64,000 bases of DNA from UBA7359 sp041689615 (GTDB lineage: Bacteria > Pseudomonadota > Gammaproteobacteria > Eutrophobiales > Eutrophobiaceae): positions 16,862 through 80,861 of the forward strand of contig JBDNFW010000017.1 in assembly GCA_041689615.1 (NCBI GenBank), given 5' to 3'. Positions within the stretch are counted from its first letter, which is position 1; every line of letters begins with the position of its first letter. Positions 24,261 to 32,237 of the stretch are shown piece by piece. The notes below the pieces were generated by a model that made no database searches, was not told the origin of the DNA, and worked only from the letters and a program-made list of their open reading frames with translations. A program made the position numbers and the translations under genes.

Positions 24261-25136
24261 TCAGGCGCGTTTTTTCGGGAGATACTGGGTGGGATTAATA
24301 GGTTTACCATTCTGACGTATTTCAAAATGAAGCATAGTACGACCGGTATGATCCTGCCCCATTTCAGAGATAGCCTCTCCTGCATTCACTCTGTCACCTT
24401 CCTTGACCAAAAGTTTGCTGTTATACGCATATGCACTCAAGTACGTTTCATTGTGTTTAATGATAATAAGCTTTCCATAGCCTACAAGTCCACCTCCACT
24501 ATAAACAACTTCACCGGCTGCGGCTGCTTTTACTTGCTGACCCGCACTACCCAATATATCGAGACCTTTTTTTGATGTTGGCGAATTTGATTTAACAATT
24601 TTGCCATTGCTTGGCCAAGTCCATTTAATTGGACCTTTTGGCAGTGCTGGTTTTGGCTCTGGCTTCTTAGCGGCAACACTTGGTTTTTTCTGAACTGGTA
24701 TTGGTTTCTTTTTTGGTAAAACTTGTTTCGGCATTATTTTTTTAGTCGTTGTCGTTGCAGCAGGACTATTTACTGGATTTTTTAATGGCTCGCCTTGCTT
24801 TTTAAGTTCCGGCTTTAAACGAATCAATTGACTAGGGTAAATAGTGTATGGTGCTTTAACTTTATTCCAGCTTGCGACTGCCTTGTAATCAAAATTATAA
24901 CGCCATGCGATTGAATAAAGCGTGTCACCTTGAGTAACAATATGATAATCCACTTTATTTTGAATAGTGGGTTTCTTTGCTGTCTTAGCTTGCGATTTAT
25001 TATTTCGTTGTGTCGTTGTTGCAGGATATTCTTTAACTTCATTACGATTTGTAACAGGAGCCACGCCAGCACCCGAGCATGCCTGAAGCAATACAATAAT
25101 TAACAAACAAATAACAATATTATATTGGTGACTCAT
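24261..25136 (-). CDS. nlpD: murein hydrolase activator NlpD (LysM + degenerate LytM lipoprotein)
   Basis: An outer-membrane lipoprotein that activates the amidase AmiC at division. Lipobox LLQAC follows a short signal peptide. A LysM domain lies near 62-107 (YHIVTQGDTLYSIAWRYNFD), then a Pro/Lys-rich linker and a C-terminal LytM fold. The metal ligands are lost: the usual HxGxD reads KGLD and the HxH reads MLHFE, as in NlpD activators. I chose the ATG giving MSHQYNIV; a GTG 24 bases upstream is the alternative. It lies between pcm and rpoS. Confidence 0.93.
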   Translation of the reverse strand: MSHQYNIVICLLIIVLLQACSGAGVAPVTNRNEVKEYPATTTQRNNKSQAKTAKKPTIQNKVDYHIVTQGDTLYSIAWRYNFDYKAVASWNKVKAPYTIYPSQLIRLKPELKKQGEPLKNPVNSPAATTTTKKIMPKQVLPKKKPIPVQKKPSVAAKKPEPKPALPKGPIKWTWPSNGKIVKSNSPTSKKGLDILGSAGQQVKAAAAGEVVYSGGGLVGYGKLIIIKHNETYLSAYAYNSKLLVKEGDRVNAGEAISEMGQDHTGRTMLHFEIRQNGKPINPTQYLPKKRA

Positions 25137-25162
25137 CCTATCACTTTTAAACCCTGTCACTT

Positions 25163-25831
25163 TTAATTCGATTCAATACCACCAAGCATCGGAACAAAGC
25201 TGACTGAATCAATAATTTCTTCATCAAAACCGTCTTCCCTGCGCGTAATCAATAATAATTTCTGATCTCCCGACTTACCTACCGGAATAACTAAACGTCC
25301 ATCAATAGCCAATTGTTCCTTTAATGCATCCGGCACACCAATCGGTGCGGCAGCAACAATAATACCATCAAACGGCGCGTTCGCAGCCCAACCAATATTA
25401 CCATCGGCATGTTTACTGCGAATATTAGTTAAGCCTAATTTTTGAAACCGCTCGCGTGCACGTACAAGTAAACCATTTATTCTTTCAACTGTATAAACAC
25501 GCTTGGCAAATTGCGCCATAATGACAGTTTGATAACCACAACCCGTGCCAACTTCCAAAACATTTTCAAGTTCCTTGTCTTCAATCAATGCTTCTGTCAT
25601 TTTCGCAACAATATAAGGTTGAGAAATAGTCTGACTGAAACCTATTGGCAATGCCGTGTTCTCGTAAGCTCGTGTCGCCAAAGCTTCATCAACAAAAAGA
25701 TGACGTGGAGTTTTACGAATAGCATCAAGCACGACTTCAGATTTGATACCCATATCCACCAGTGTATTGGCAAGGCGATCACGTGTTCGTTGAGACGTCA
25801 TGCCGATGCCGCTGTGATCAGCCGACATCAT
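25163..25831 (-). CDS. pcm: protein-L-isoaspartate O-methyltransferase
   Basis: Repairs isoaspartyl residues in aged proteins using SAM. Signatures: RHLFVDEALATRAYENTALP, IGFSQTISQPYIVAKMTE, the SAM loop LEVGTGCGYQTVIMA and the ADGNIGW region. The start chosen is the first of two ATGs at the surE stop (ATGATG); a frame 18 bases longer also exists, and an ATG 30 bases downstream gives MTSQRTRDRL. It overlaps surE by a few bases. A second Pcm-like gene lies at 49.0 kb. Confidence 0.94.
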   Translation of the reverse strand: MMSADHSGIGMTSQRTRDRLANTLVDMGIKSEVVLDAIRKTPRHLFVDEALATRAYENTALPIGFSQTISQPYIVAKMTEALIEDKELENVLEVGTGCGYQTVIMAQFAKRVYTVERINGLLVRARERFQKLGLTNIRSKHADGNIGWAANAPFDGIIVAAAPIGVPDALKEQLAIDGRLVIPVGKSGDQKLLLITRREDGFDEEIIDSVSFVPMLGGIESN

Positions 25832-26574
25832 TCCATAACCTCTATCCATTCAGATATCGTTTGTAAAAATTTGTGATGTGTTAAATCAACTTGCAAAGGC
25901 GTGATCGAAACTTTGTTTGATCGTATTGCATGAAAATCCGTTCCTTCACCTGCATCTTGTTCCTGACCTACAGGACCAACCCAGTAAACTTTGCGACCCT
26001 TGGGATCAAATGCTTCCTGCGCCGGTTCTGATTTATGTCGATTACCTAAACGAGTAACGGCAAAACCGTCTATCTGTTCGTATTTGATATCAGGAATATT
26101 GACATTCAATAACACATCATTAAATGGTTGTTGCATGATTGATTGAATAATTTTCTTAGCGACAATAGCAGCAGAGGAATAATCATCTGGTCTTACACCC
26201 GCGAGCGAAAACGCAATCGCAGGACAACCGAGAAAGCGACCTTCCATCGCCGCAGCAACAGTACCTGAATAAATCACATCATCACCCAGATTTCCGCCCG
26301 AATTAATTCCACTAATCACCATATCCGGTTCTTCGTCTAATAAACCAGTAATAGCAAGATGAACACAATCGGTTGGCGTACCATTAACATAATGAAAACC
26401 GCGACTGTCCTGTTTGATATATAGCGGTGCATCAAGAGTCAATGAATTACTCGCGCCACTACGATCTCGATCAGGAGCAACAACAGTGACCTTACCTAAC
26501 TCAGCCAGCACTTCAGCCAACGCAGCTAAACCAGGAGCTTGATAACCATCATCGTTACTTAATAAGAAATGCAT
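25828..26574 (-). CDS. surE: 5'/3'-nucleotidase SurE
   Basis: A metal-dependent nucleoside monophosphate phosphatase of stationary-phase survival. The N-terminus LLSNDDGYQAPGLAALA holds the metal-binding aspartates (DD), followed by VVAPDRDRSGASNSLT, NGTPTDCVHLA and ISGINSGGNLGDDVIYSGTV. Length 248 is normal. It starts the surE-pcm-nlpD-rpoS run and follows argF by 18 bases. Confidence 0.97.
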   Translation of the reverse strand: MHFLLSNDDGYQAPGLAALAEVLAELGKVTVVAPDRDRSGASNSLTLDAPLYIKQDSRGFHYVNGTPTDCVHLAITGLLDEEPDMVISGINSGGNLGDDVIYSGTVAAAMEGRFLGCPAIAFSLAGVRPDDYSSAAIVAKKIIQSIMQQPFNDVLLNVNIPDIKYEQIDGFAVTRLGNRHKSEPAQEAFDPKGRKVYWVGPVGQEQDAGEGTDFHAIRSNKVSITPLQVDLTHHKFLQTISEWIEVME

Positions 26575-26592
26575 TTAGGAATATTAAAAATA

Positions 26593-27495
26593 TCAGGCAA
26601 GCAAGAATTCTAATAACGCTTTCTGCGAATGCAAACGATTACCCGCTTCTTCCCAAACAACACTCTGCTGCCCTTCTAAAACATCCTCGGAAACTTCTTC
26701 ACCACGATGCGCAGGCAAACAATGCATAAACAAGGCATCACCGTTAGCGCATTCCATCAAATCAGTATTAACCTGATACTTTGCAAACTTTTTCATACGT
26801 TCGTTTTGTTCTTCTTCCTGCCCCATGCTCGCCCAAACATCAGTCACAACCAAATCGGTATTCTTGGCTGCCTTCATTGGATCACGTTCAATAACAACAT
26901 GCTCTTTTGTTTCATCGAGTATTTTTGCATCAGGTTCAAATCCTTCAGGACAAGCAACGATTAATTGAAAATCAAAAATCTTTGCCGCGTTCATATACGA
27001 GTGACACATATTGTTTCCATCACCCAGCCAAACTACTCTCTTACCCTGAATAGAACCGCGTTTTTCATAATAGGTTAATAAATCTGCTAACAACTGACAC
27101 GGATGATAACTGTCTGATAAACCATTAATCACCGGCACATCAGAATAAGCCGAAAATTCTTCGAGCCTTTCATGCTCAAACGTTCGCAACATAATGCAGT
27201 CAACCATTTTCGATAATACACGCGCTGTATCTTTCAACGGTTCACCGCGACCTATCTGCGTTCCTGTTGGTGCAAGATAAATTGCATGGCCGCCTAATTG
27301 TGCCATACCTGCTTCAAACGAAACGCGTGTTCGTGTTGATGACTTTTCAAAAATCATTCCCAGCACACGATTCTCAAGCGTATTGTGATAGTTTTTTTCT
27401 TTGTGTTGTTTTTTTAATTCTTCCGCACGATTAATAATCGAAATCAATTCATCACGACTCAAACTATCTAGCGTTAAAAAATGTCTTGGTTTCAT
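26593..27495 (-). CDS. argF: ornithine carbamoyltransferase
   Basis: Joins carbamoyl phosphate and ornithine to citrulline in arginine synthesis. Carbamoyl-phosphate loop EKSSTRTRVSFEAGMAQLGG; LRTFEHERLEEF; ornithine-binding DVWASMGQEEE and the HCLPAHRGEEV loop. I chose the ATG giving MKPRHFLTL, as in pseudomonad homologues; a GTG two codons earlier is possible. It follows argD by about 10 bases, forming an argD-argF unit. Confidence 0.97.
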   Translation of the reverse strand: MKPRHFLTLDSLSRDELISIINRAEELKKQHKEKNYHNTLENRVLGMIFEKSSTRTRVSFEAGMAQLGGHAIYLAPTGTQIGRGEPLKDTARVLSKMVDCIMLRTFEHERLEEFSAYSDVPVINGLSDSYHPCQLLADLLTYYEKRGSIQGKRVVWLGDGNNMCHSYMNAAKIFDFQLIVACPEGFEPDAKILDETKEHVVIERDPMKAAKNTDLVVTDVWASMGQEEEQNERMKKFAKYQVNTDLMECANGDALFMHCLPAHRGEEVSEDVLEGQQSVVWEEAGNRLHSQKALLEFLLA

Positions 27496-27505
27496 AGGCA
27501 CACCA

Positions 27506-28678
27506 TCAATTCAGATATTTTATGAGCAAGCCGCTCAATCTAGACACAATTTCATCAGCTTCATCATCACTGATTATTAAAGGCGGCAATAATCGAATAA
27601 CATTTCCTGACGTCACGTTAATCAATAAATTTTCTTTCAATGCCAGGCCAACTAAATCGGCACAGTCCTTTTCAAGTTCGATACCTAACATCAAACCTTT
27701 GCCACGAATCTCTTTTATTCCCTTTATCGCGCTCAAATTTTGTTTTAAGCCCTCTAAGATTCGATTTCCCAACTCTTTTGCGCGTTGTTCTAACTTTTGT
27801 TCTTCTAACACTTCAATCACTGATAACGCTGCTCTTGCAGCGAGAGGATTACCACCGAAGGTTGAACCATGACTTCCTGGTTGAAATAAATCTGCGGCAA
27901 CACCTCGTGCTAAACAAGCGCCAATCGGTACACCATTACCTAATGCTTTTGCCAAGGTCAAAACATCCGGTTTAATGCCTTCGTGTTGAAACGCAAACCA
28001 TTCTCCCGTTCGACACATGCCAGTTTGAATTTCGTCCAACATCATCAAGCATTCATGTTCATCGCAAAATGTTCTAATCGCTTTTAAATAACCGTCATCA
28101 GGAATAACAACGCCGCCTTCACCTAAAATCGGTTCAACCATCACCGCAACAATATTGGGTGTTGTTTCGGCTATTTCATTTAATGCATCAAGATTGTTAT
28201 AAGGAATATGTTTGAATCCTTGAACCAAAGGTGCGAAACCTTTTTTCACTTTTTCACTTCCGGTAGCGCTTAACGTTGCCATAGTTCGGCCATGAAAACT
28301 TTTTTCCATCACCACAATAACCGGCTCGCTAATGCCTTTATTATTAGCATAAAGACGCGCGAGTTTAATGGCCGCTTCATTCGCTTCCGCACCGGAATTT
28401 CCGAAAAACACTTTCTCCATACCCGAATGTTCAACCAGCTTTGCCGCCAGCTTTTCCTGTAAAGGAATTTTATAAATATTTGATGTATGAATTAATTTTG
28501 ATGCTTGGTCAGCTATTGCAGATTGCACAGCAGGATGAGCATGTCCTAAGCCACACACAGCAATGCCACTCAAAGCGTCCAGATAGCGTTGACCGTCGAC
28601 ATCTGTAAGCCATGCACCTGCTCCACTTTTAAATTCGACCGACAAAGGCTGATAATTTGACATTAATGCACTACTCAT
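27506..28678 (-). CDS. argD: acetylornithine aminotransferase
   Basis: A PLP-dependent class III aminotransferase of arginine synthesis. Visible are the HAHPAVQ motif, FFGNSGAEANEAAIKLAR, FHGRTMATLSATG, the cofactor aspartate in LDEIQTGMCRTG and the Schiff-base lysine in LAKALGNGVPIGA. The C-terminus ends with VIRLLPPLIIS. Length 390. It is the first gene before argF; repeat element C lies immediately upstream of its start. Confidence 0.95.
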   Translation of the reverse strand: MSSALMSNYQPLSVEFKSGAGAWLTDVDGQRYLDALSGIAVCGLGHAHPAVQSAIADQASKLIHTSNIYKIPLQEKLAAKLVEHSGMEKVFFGNSGAEANEAAIKLARLYANNKGISEPVIVVMEKSFHGRTMATLSATGSEKVKKGFAPLVQGFKHIPYNNLDALNEIAETTPNIVAVMVEPILGEGGVVIPDDGYLKAIRTFCDEHECLMMLDEIQTGMCRTGEWFAFQHEGIKPDVLTLAKALGNGVPIGACLARGVAADLFQPGSHGSTFGGNPLAARAALSVIEVLEEQKLEQRAKELGNRILEGLKQNLSAIKGIKEIRGKGLMLGIELEKDCADLVGLALKENLLINVTSGNVIRLLPPLIISDDEADEIVSRLSGLLIKYLN

Positions 28679-28713
28679 CTCATTCGTACGCGTCTATTTA
28701 CGCATCTCCAAAA

Positions 28714-28895
28714 ATCGTCGCTCCGGACTCCTCGGTCTCTGTTCCAGACTCGACTCTATCGATTACGTCCTGTAATCGTGTCCTCTCGCGACATTGCCTG
28801 CATGGACGCAGGTACATAGGTACATAGGATTCGCCTAAAGCGCCTACTGTTGGTGTCAGGAACATACAATCCTGAAATTACATCCTATAAATAAA
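28714..28895. repeat. hairpin repeat element C
   Basis: Same order as element B: ATCGTCGCTCCGGAC-TCCTCGG, small hairpin GTCT/AGAC (28735-28749), hairpin CGATTAC/GTAATCG (28760-28778), connector 28776-28794 with CGCGACAT, hairpin CCTGC/GCAGG (28797-28812). Then comes the module 28828-28857 shared with rbfA and element G, and an end (CAGGA/TCCTG, 28857-28874) like that of element A. It abuts a terminator. Confidence 0.8.
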
Positions 28896-28896
28896 C

Positions 28897-28919
28897 AAGC
28901 CCGGCAATAAGCCGGGCTT
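28897..28919 (-). terminator. intrinsic terminator after Urate_ox_N-like gene
   Basis: A perfect 9-bp stem AAGCCCGGC / GCCGGGCTT with loop AATAA, 25 bases beyond the stop codon of the minus-strand gene. The T run is short (GTTTATTT). Confidence 0.82.
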
Positions 28920-28943
28920 ATAAAAAATATAGTTTACTACTTT

Positions 28944-29531
28944 TTACAAAGGCAACCCACCATGCCCTTGTCCTACCATACACATGAGCATGGGTATAGA
29001 AAGAAAGGTATTGGTTCTTGATGCCATCAATGCAACAAACTTGCCTTTAGCAATTTCGTCTGCAGTCGCTTCAACCATACCCAAAATCTTTTTCTGGTTT
29101 GGCCAAATTAATACCCAAACATTAAACAACATAATCGTACCCATCCAGGCACCCAAGCCGATTATCAAGCCATCGCCTTGTAATAAGAACGCATTCTTAA
29201 GACCAATACCCATGGATTCCAGTGCAGATGCCCCGGTTAACCAGGTTGCTAAGGCACCCCAACGGAACCACCACAAGGCACGAGGAGCAACATACTTATT
29301 AATCGCTGCAGGACCAGGGCCACCTTCATCAGCCAATGCTTCACCAACAGCAGGTACTTGCACAAAATTAAAATAATAAAGCAGACCAATCCAGATAACG
29401 CCAGCAAAGACGTGCAACCAGACGGTAAAAGACCATAGATTAAATGTCGTATCGCCAACCAACAACATGATAATTAATGCGGTAGCAAAACCGAGTACAA
29501 GTGTACCGTGCACAGACTTAAGTGGATTCAT
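28944..29531 (-). CDS. multi-pass membrane protein with urate oxidase N-terminal (PuuD/DUF989-like) domain
   Basis: A 195-residue integral membrane protein with about four or five hydrophobic helices: LVLGFATALIIMLLVG, FAGVIWIGLLYYFNFVQVP, WGALATWLTGAS, and GTIMLFNVWVLIWP. The WIGLLYYFNFVQVPA and APRALWWFRWGA segments are typical of the membrane half of PuuD urate hydroxylase. The cytochrome c part of that enzyme is absent, so a urate role is doubtful. Monocistronic, with its own terminator. Confidence 0.7.
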   Translation of the reverse strand: MNPLKSVHGTLVLGFATALIIMLLVGDTTFNLWSFTVWLHVFAGVIWIGLLYYFNFVQVPAVGEALADEGGPGPAAINKYVAPRALWWFRWGALATWLTGASALESMGIGLKNAFLLQGDGLIIGLGAWMGTIMLFNVWVLIWPNQKKILGMVEATADEIAKGKFVALMASRTNTFLSIPMLMCMVGQGHGGLPL

Positions 29532-29718
29532 AATATTTTTCCCTACAATTGGTGGTAAAAAAGTTCTTAAAATATAAAGCTAATATTTGAGCGGGATTAT
29601 ACTGGTCTCTATGCCGGCTGACACCCCCAATCAGAAGATATTCTGTCGAAATATTGTACTTTGAACAAATATAATCAATAGCTTAGTGCTAAGATAGTGA
29701 TCGGATAAGGCTTTTAGG

Positions 29719-29724
29719 TATAAT
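29719..29724 (+). promoter_or_regulatory. candidate -10 box for grxD
   Basis: A perfect TATAAT 50 bases before the grxD start. The -35 position (AGTGAT at about 29696) is a poor match. Confidence 0.4.
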
Positions 29725-29773
29725 CCGCCGCAATTGACTACTTATCCCAGACTTACATACCGAGGTACACCCA

Positions 29774-30088
29774 ATGGAAATAATGGAAGAAATTAAAAAA
29801 ACCGTCGAAGAAAACCCGATTGTGCTGTTCATGAAAGGCTCACCCGACTTCCCACAATGCGGTTTCTCAATGCGTACTTCACAAGCACTTAAAGAATGCG
29901 AAGCTGAATTCACATTCGTCGACGTAATAGCAAATCCGGAAATGCGCGCCAACCTGCCACAATATTCAAACTGGCCAACCTTCCCACAAGTCTTTATCAA
30001 AGGCGAACTCGTCGGCGGTTGCGACATCGTCATGGACTTATTTGAAAAAGGTGAATTAAAAAAAATGACGCAAGAAGCGGTAAAATAA
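29774..30088 (+). CDS. grxD: monothiol glutaredoxin Grx4
   Basis: A CGFS-type glutaredoxin that carries 2Fe-2S clusters in the cytoplasm. Active site QCGFSMRTSQAL near residues 30-34, then WPTFPQVFIKGELVGGCDIV, which binds glutathione. Length 104 is standard. MKGSPDFPQCGFS differs slightly from the common MKGTP. It stands alone, with a TATAAT box upstream and a strong terminator downstream. Confidence 0.97.
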   Translation: MEIMEEIKKTVEENPIVLFMKGSPDFPQCGFSMRTSQALKECEAEFTFVDVIANPEMRANLPQYSNWPTFPQVFIKGELVGGCDIVMDLFEKGELKKMTQEAVK

Positions 30089-30095
30089 TAATAAT

Positions 30096-30135
30096 TTAGG
30101 ATGAGTTAGGTTTCTAGCTCATCCTAACTTCTTTC
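30096..30135 (+). terminator. intrinsic terminator of grxD
   Basis: A perfect 10-bp stem TTAGGATGAG / CTCATCCTAA with a 12-base loop, followed by a pyrimidine-rich CTTCTTTCC stretch. Confidence 0.75.
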
Positions 30136-30160
30136 CTCTTACAAACATTTATTTCGCCTT

Positions 30161-30260
30161 CATGGCGACCTACTTTTCTTTAAAGAAAAGTAAGCAAAAG
30201 GTCGCTCCTTTGCATCCATGCAACCGCGACATTTGTGCATCCTGCACTTCAACCTTTCCC
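30161..30260. repeat. hairpin repeat element D
   Basis: Contains a perfect 22-bp palindrome TACTTTTCTTT/AAAGAAAAGTA (30171-30192) inside a GCGACC/GGTCGC stem (30165-30205). TCGCTCC, hairpin TTGCA-TCCA-TGCAA (30210-30223), connector CGCGACAT (30225-30232) and hairpin GTGCA-TCC-TGCAC (30235-30247) follow. Confidence 0.78.
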
Positions 30261-30263
30261 TAA

Positions 30264-30842
30264 TATCATGGCCTACGGCTACTACCTTCGGAAGTAAACA
30301 ATATTTTTAGTAATACACTACAGCACGGATTATTTAGTATACGAACTGCGACTATTTATGACATTTTTGCTCAAATTTGTTTACATGAATTCTTTAAGCA
30401 ATGCCAAACAGGTACTATTGATCTTGACTCTTTAAAAACTGAATTACCAGAAGGAACTTTAACTCTTAAAATATTTACAGAACAGATCAATGAACATGGA
30501 GTTCATGCACTGGTAGAAACTAAAAGAAATGCTAACCGTTTCTTAACAAGAAATTTATTAAAAGAAACTTTTAGAGTAACTCAGTCATATTGTAAGTTAA
30601 CCGAACAAAGAAGGCTGATGGAAGATGAACCTTGGTATCAATTTACACGAATAATTGTTAATTCTTGTTCACATAACTTCCGTTATGAGTTTCGTAAGTA
30701 TGATAAAAAATTTCTCCCTACATCATATAAAGACATAGAAATTAATGAAGAAATGGAAGGAGCGTTAATTAGCATGCCATTACAAATATTAATTGAATTA
30801 GTTGACGAGATAATATTCTTTGCCAAAGAACGTATAACGTAA
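30264..30842 (+). pseudogene. 5'-truncated gene remnant, unknown function
   Basis: The frame is open for about 190 codons but has no usable start until an internal ATG at 30618, which would give only 74 residues. The conceptual protein includes LQHGLFSIRTATIYDIFAQI, LTRNLLKETFRVTQSY, WYQFTRIIVNSCSHNFRYEF and, near the end, LVDEIIFFAKERIT. The helical, charged style and the IIVNSCSHNF segment faintly recall HEPN-type domains, but I cannot support a family. It lies exactly between repeat elements D and E, so its 5' part was probably lost in a rearrangement. A short protein from 30618 cannot be excluded. Confidence 0.55.
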
Positions 30843-30853
30843 TTCTAACTTTC

Positions 30854-31150
30854 CCCTTATGGCTTGCCGAGGCGTTGTGTTATTTCATCGGTAGAGCAAC
30901 ATGGATGTTGCGAGAGCACATTAGGAAAGGACGACCGCCATGGATGGCGGAAGTGTCGATTATGCAGGAGCAATAATCGACCGGAGTATGCGCGTGCCGT
31001 TGAAATAACACAACGACTCGGGTTCCCGTTAGGGCAAGACATTTGGGGTGGCCTTTATCTTCGTTAGTTCTTTTTGGCCACGCAAAAAAAGTTTTGTACA
31101 TGGATGTACTTATGCTGCGATCGCATGGATGCGAAAGAGCAGCGAACTCG
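30854..31150. repeat. hairpin repeat element E, large cruciform
   Basis: A perfect 15-bp inverted repeat (30873-30887 with 31001-31015) encloses hairpins CAACA-TGGA-TGTTG (30897-30910), CCGCCA-TGGA-TGGCGG (30935-30950) and an 11-bp stem with AGGA loop (30955-30981). Outside are GTACA-TGGA-TGTAC (31096-31109), TCGCA-TGGA-TGCGA (31121-31134) within GCTGC/GCAGC arms, and a GTGGCC/GGCCAC stem (31048-31081). The segment 30934-30968 matches 63759-63792 in element I. Confidence 0.82.
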
Positions 31151-31195
31151 TCACCAGACGAAAACCAAAGCTAAAAAGAATTATTAAATAAAAAA

Positions 31196-31918
31196 CTACT
31201 TTTTATCCTGTTCATCTAACAATCTCGCAATCTCATCTTCCCCCAATGGCTTTTTCTTTTTAATACGCAAACTTGTCTTCCATTCTTTAAAAAAGTTTTT
31301 ATCAATTCGCATATTAATACCCGCTGTGACCATCATTGCAGAAAGTGCACCGAGAGCAGCAAGCGCCATGTCTTTATGTGCATCCCAGATATCACCTTGC
31401 GTGCCTAAAAAGGCCATACCCAGATCACCACCAAATACTTCAGCTGCTGCCCATTCAAGTAACTCAAATGACATTGATGCAGCAACGGAAAATAAAAACG
31501 GAAAGAAATATCCCCAAAAACCTTTGCCATTGGCAATGCGACAATAAACTTCTCGAAAAGGATACGTTAGAAACAGGCCATATAAAAAATGAACGACGCG
31601 ATCAAAATTATTTCGTTCCCATCCCACTGCTTCGTTGAAACTGAAGCCAAAATATTTAATCAAAAAAGAATCATACGGTACCTCAGCATAAGTGTAATGC
31701 GCGCCTATTTCATGCAAGCACATAAACACAAAAATTAAACTGTAGGATATTCTGGAGAAGGGAAATTTTTTATAGGTTGTCCCGAGGATAACAGCAACAA
31801 CCAATACTATAACATTTTCCAACGCCCAGTCAGCGCGGTCATGGGGTGCGATTGCGAGTATTAAAAATACAATGAAAAATAGAGTGGATAAAACAAAAAA
31901 ATATCTTCTGTGCGTCAT
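31196..31918 (-). CDS. DUF2238 (YjdF-like) membrane protein
   Basis: An integral membrane protein of 240 residues with about six helices, for example FVLSTLFFIVFLILAI, ALENVIVLVVAVILG, YSLIFVFMCLHEIGAHYTYA and FSVAASMSFELLEWAA. The HEIGAHYTYAEVP and DRVVHFLYGLFLTYP segments and the GTQGDIWDAHKDM block are typical of the DUF2238/YjdF family, whose function is unknown. The C-terminus is basic and cytoplasmic. It lies between repeat element E and a toxin-antitoxin pair. Confidence 0.85.
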   Translation of the reverse strand: MTHRRYFFVLSTLFFIVFLILAIAPHDRADWALENVIVLVVAVILGTTYKKFPFSRISYSLIFVFMCLHEIGAHYTYAEVPYDSFLIKYFGFSFNEAVGWERNNFDRVVHFLYGLFLTYPFREVYCRIANGKGFWGYFFPFLFSVAASMSFELLEWAAAEVFGGDLGMAFLGTQGDIWDAHKDMALAALGALSAMMVTAGINMRIDKNFFKEWKTSLRIKKKKPLGEDEIARLLDEQDKK

Positions 31919-31955
31919 GAAAAAGAACCGTTTGACTTAAGAAAAATCATTATAT

Positions 31956-32237
31956 TTAAAACCAATAATCTGGTTTTCTATGCTGATGTGCTATAGCGAT
32001 AATAAAAATATAATTTTCTTCAATTGAATAAAGAATTTTATATGGAAATTTATGGAGAATACATTTCCTGACTTCTCCTTTTTCAATTGACCAAGCTTTA
32101 GGATATTCAGTTATCCGAATAACTGATTTTTTGACTTCGTTGCGAAATTCTTTTCCTAAGCCCTTGTATTCAATTTCATAAAAGTGTGTTGCGTCATCTA
32201 GTTCTTGTTTTGCTAACTTTGAAAATTGTATTTCCAT
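31956..32237 (-). CDS. RelE/ParE family toxin
   Basis: A 93-residue toxin of the ParE/RelE superfamily: FSKLAKQELDDATHFYE at the start, EFRNEVKKSVIRI in the middle, VRKCILHKFPYKILYSIEE and the C-terminal AIAHQHRKPDYWF, where the basic HRKPDYW end is typical. Its ATG directly abuts the antitoxin stop codon with no gap. ParE proteins poison gyrase and RelE proteins cut mRNA; which applies cannot be told here. Confidence 0.9.
   Translation of the reverse strand: MEIQFSKLAKQELDDATHFYEIEYKGLGKEFRNEVKKSVIRITEYPKAWSIEKGEVRKCILHKFPYKILYSIEENYIFIIAIAHQHRKPDYWF

Noticed and set aside
24021..24575. Plus-strand 184-codon frame over rpoS and nlpD
   Set aside because: Antisense of the tandem repeats of rpoS, with Ile/Phe-rich low-complexity translation and no family likeness.
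30857..31101. Short frames on both strands in element E
   Set aside because: They arise from palindromic DNA and have no start signals or protein-like conservation.
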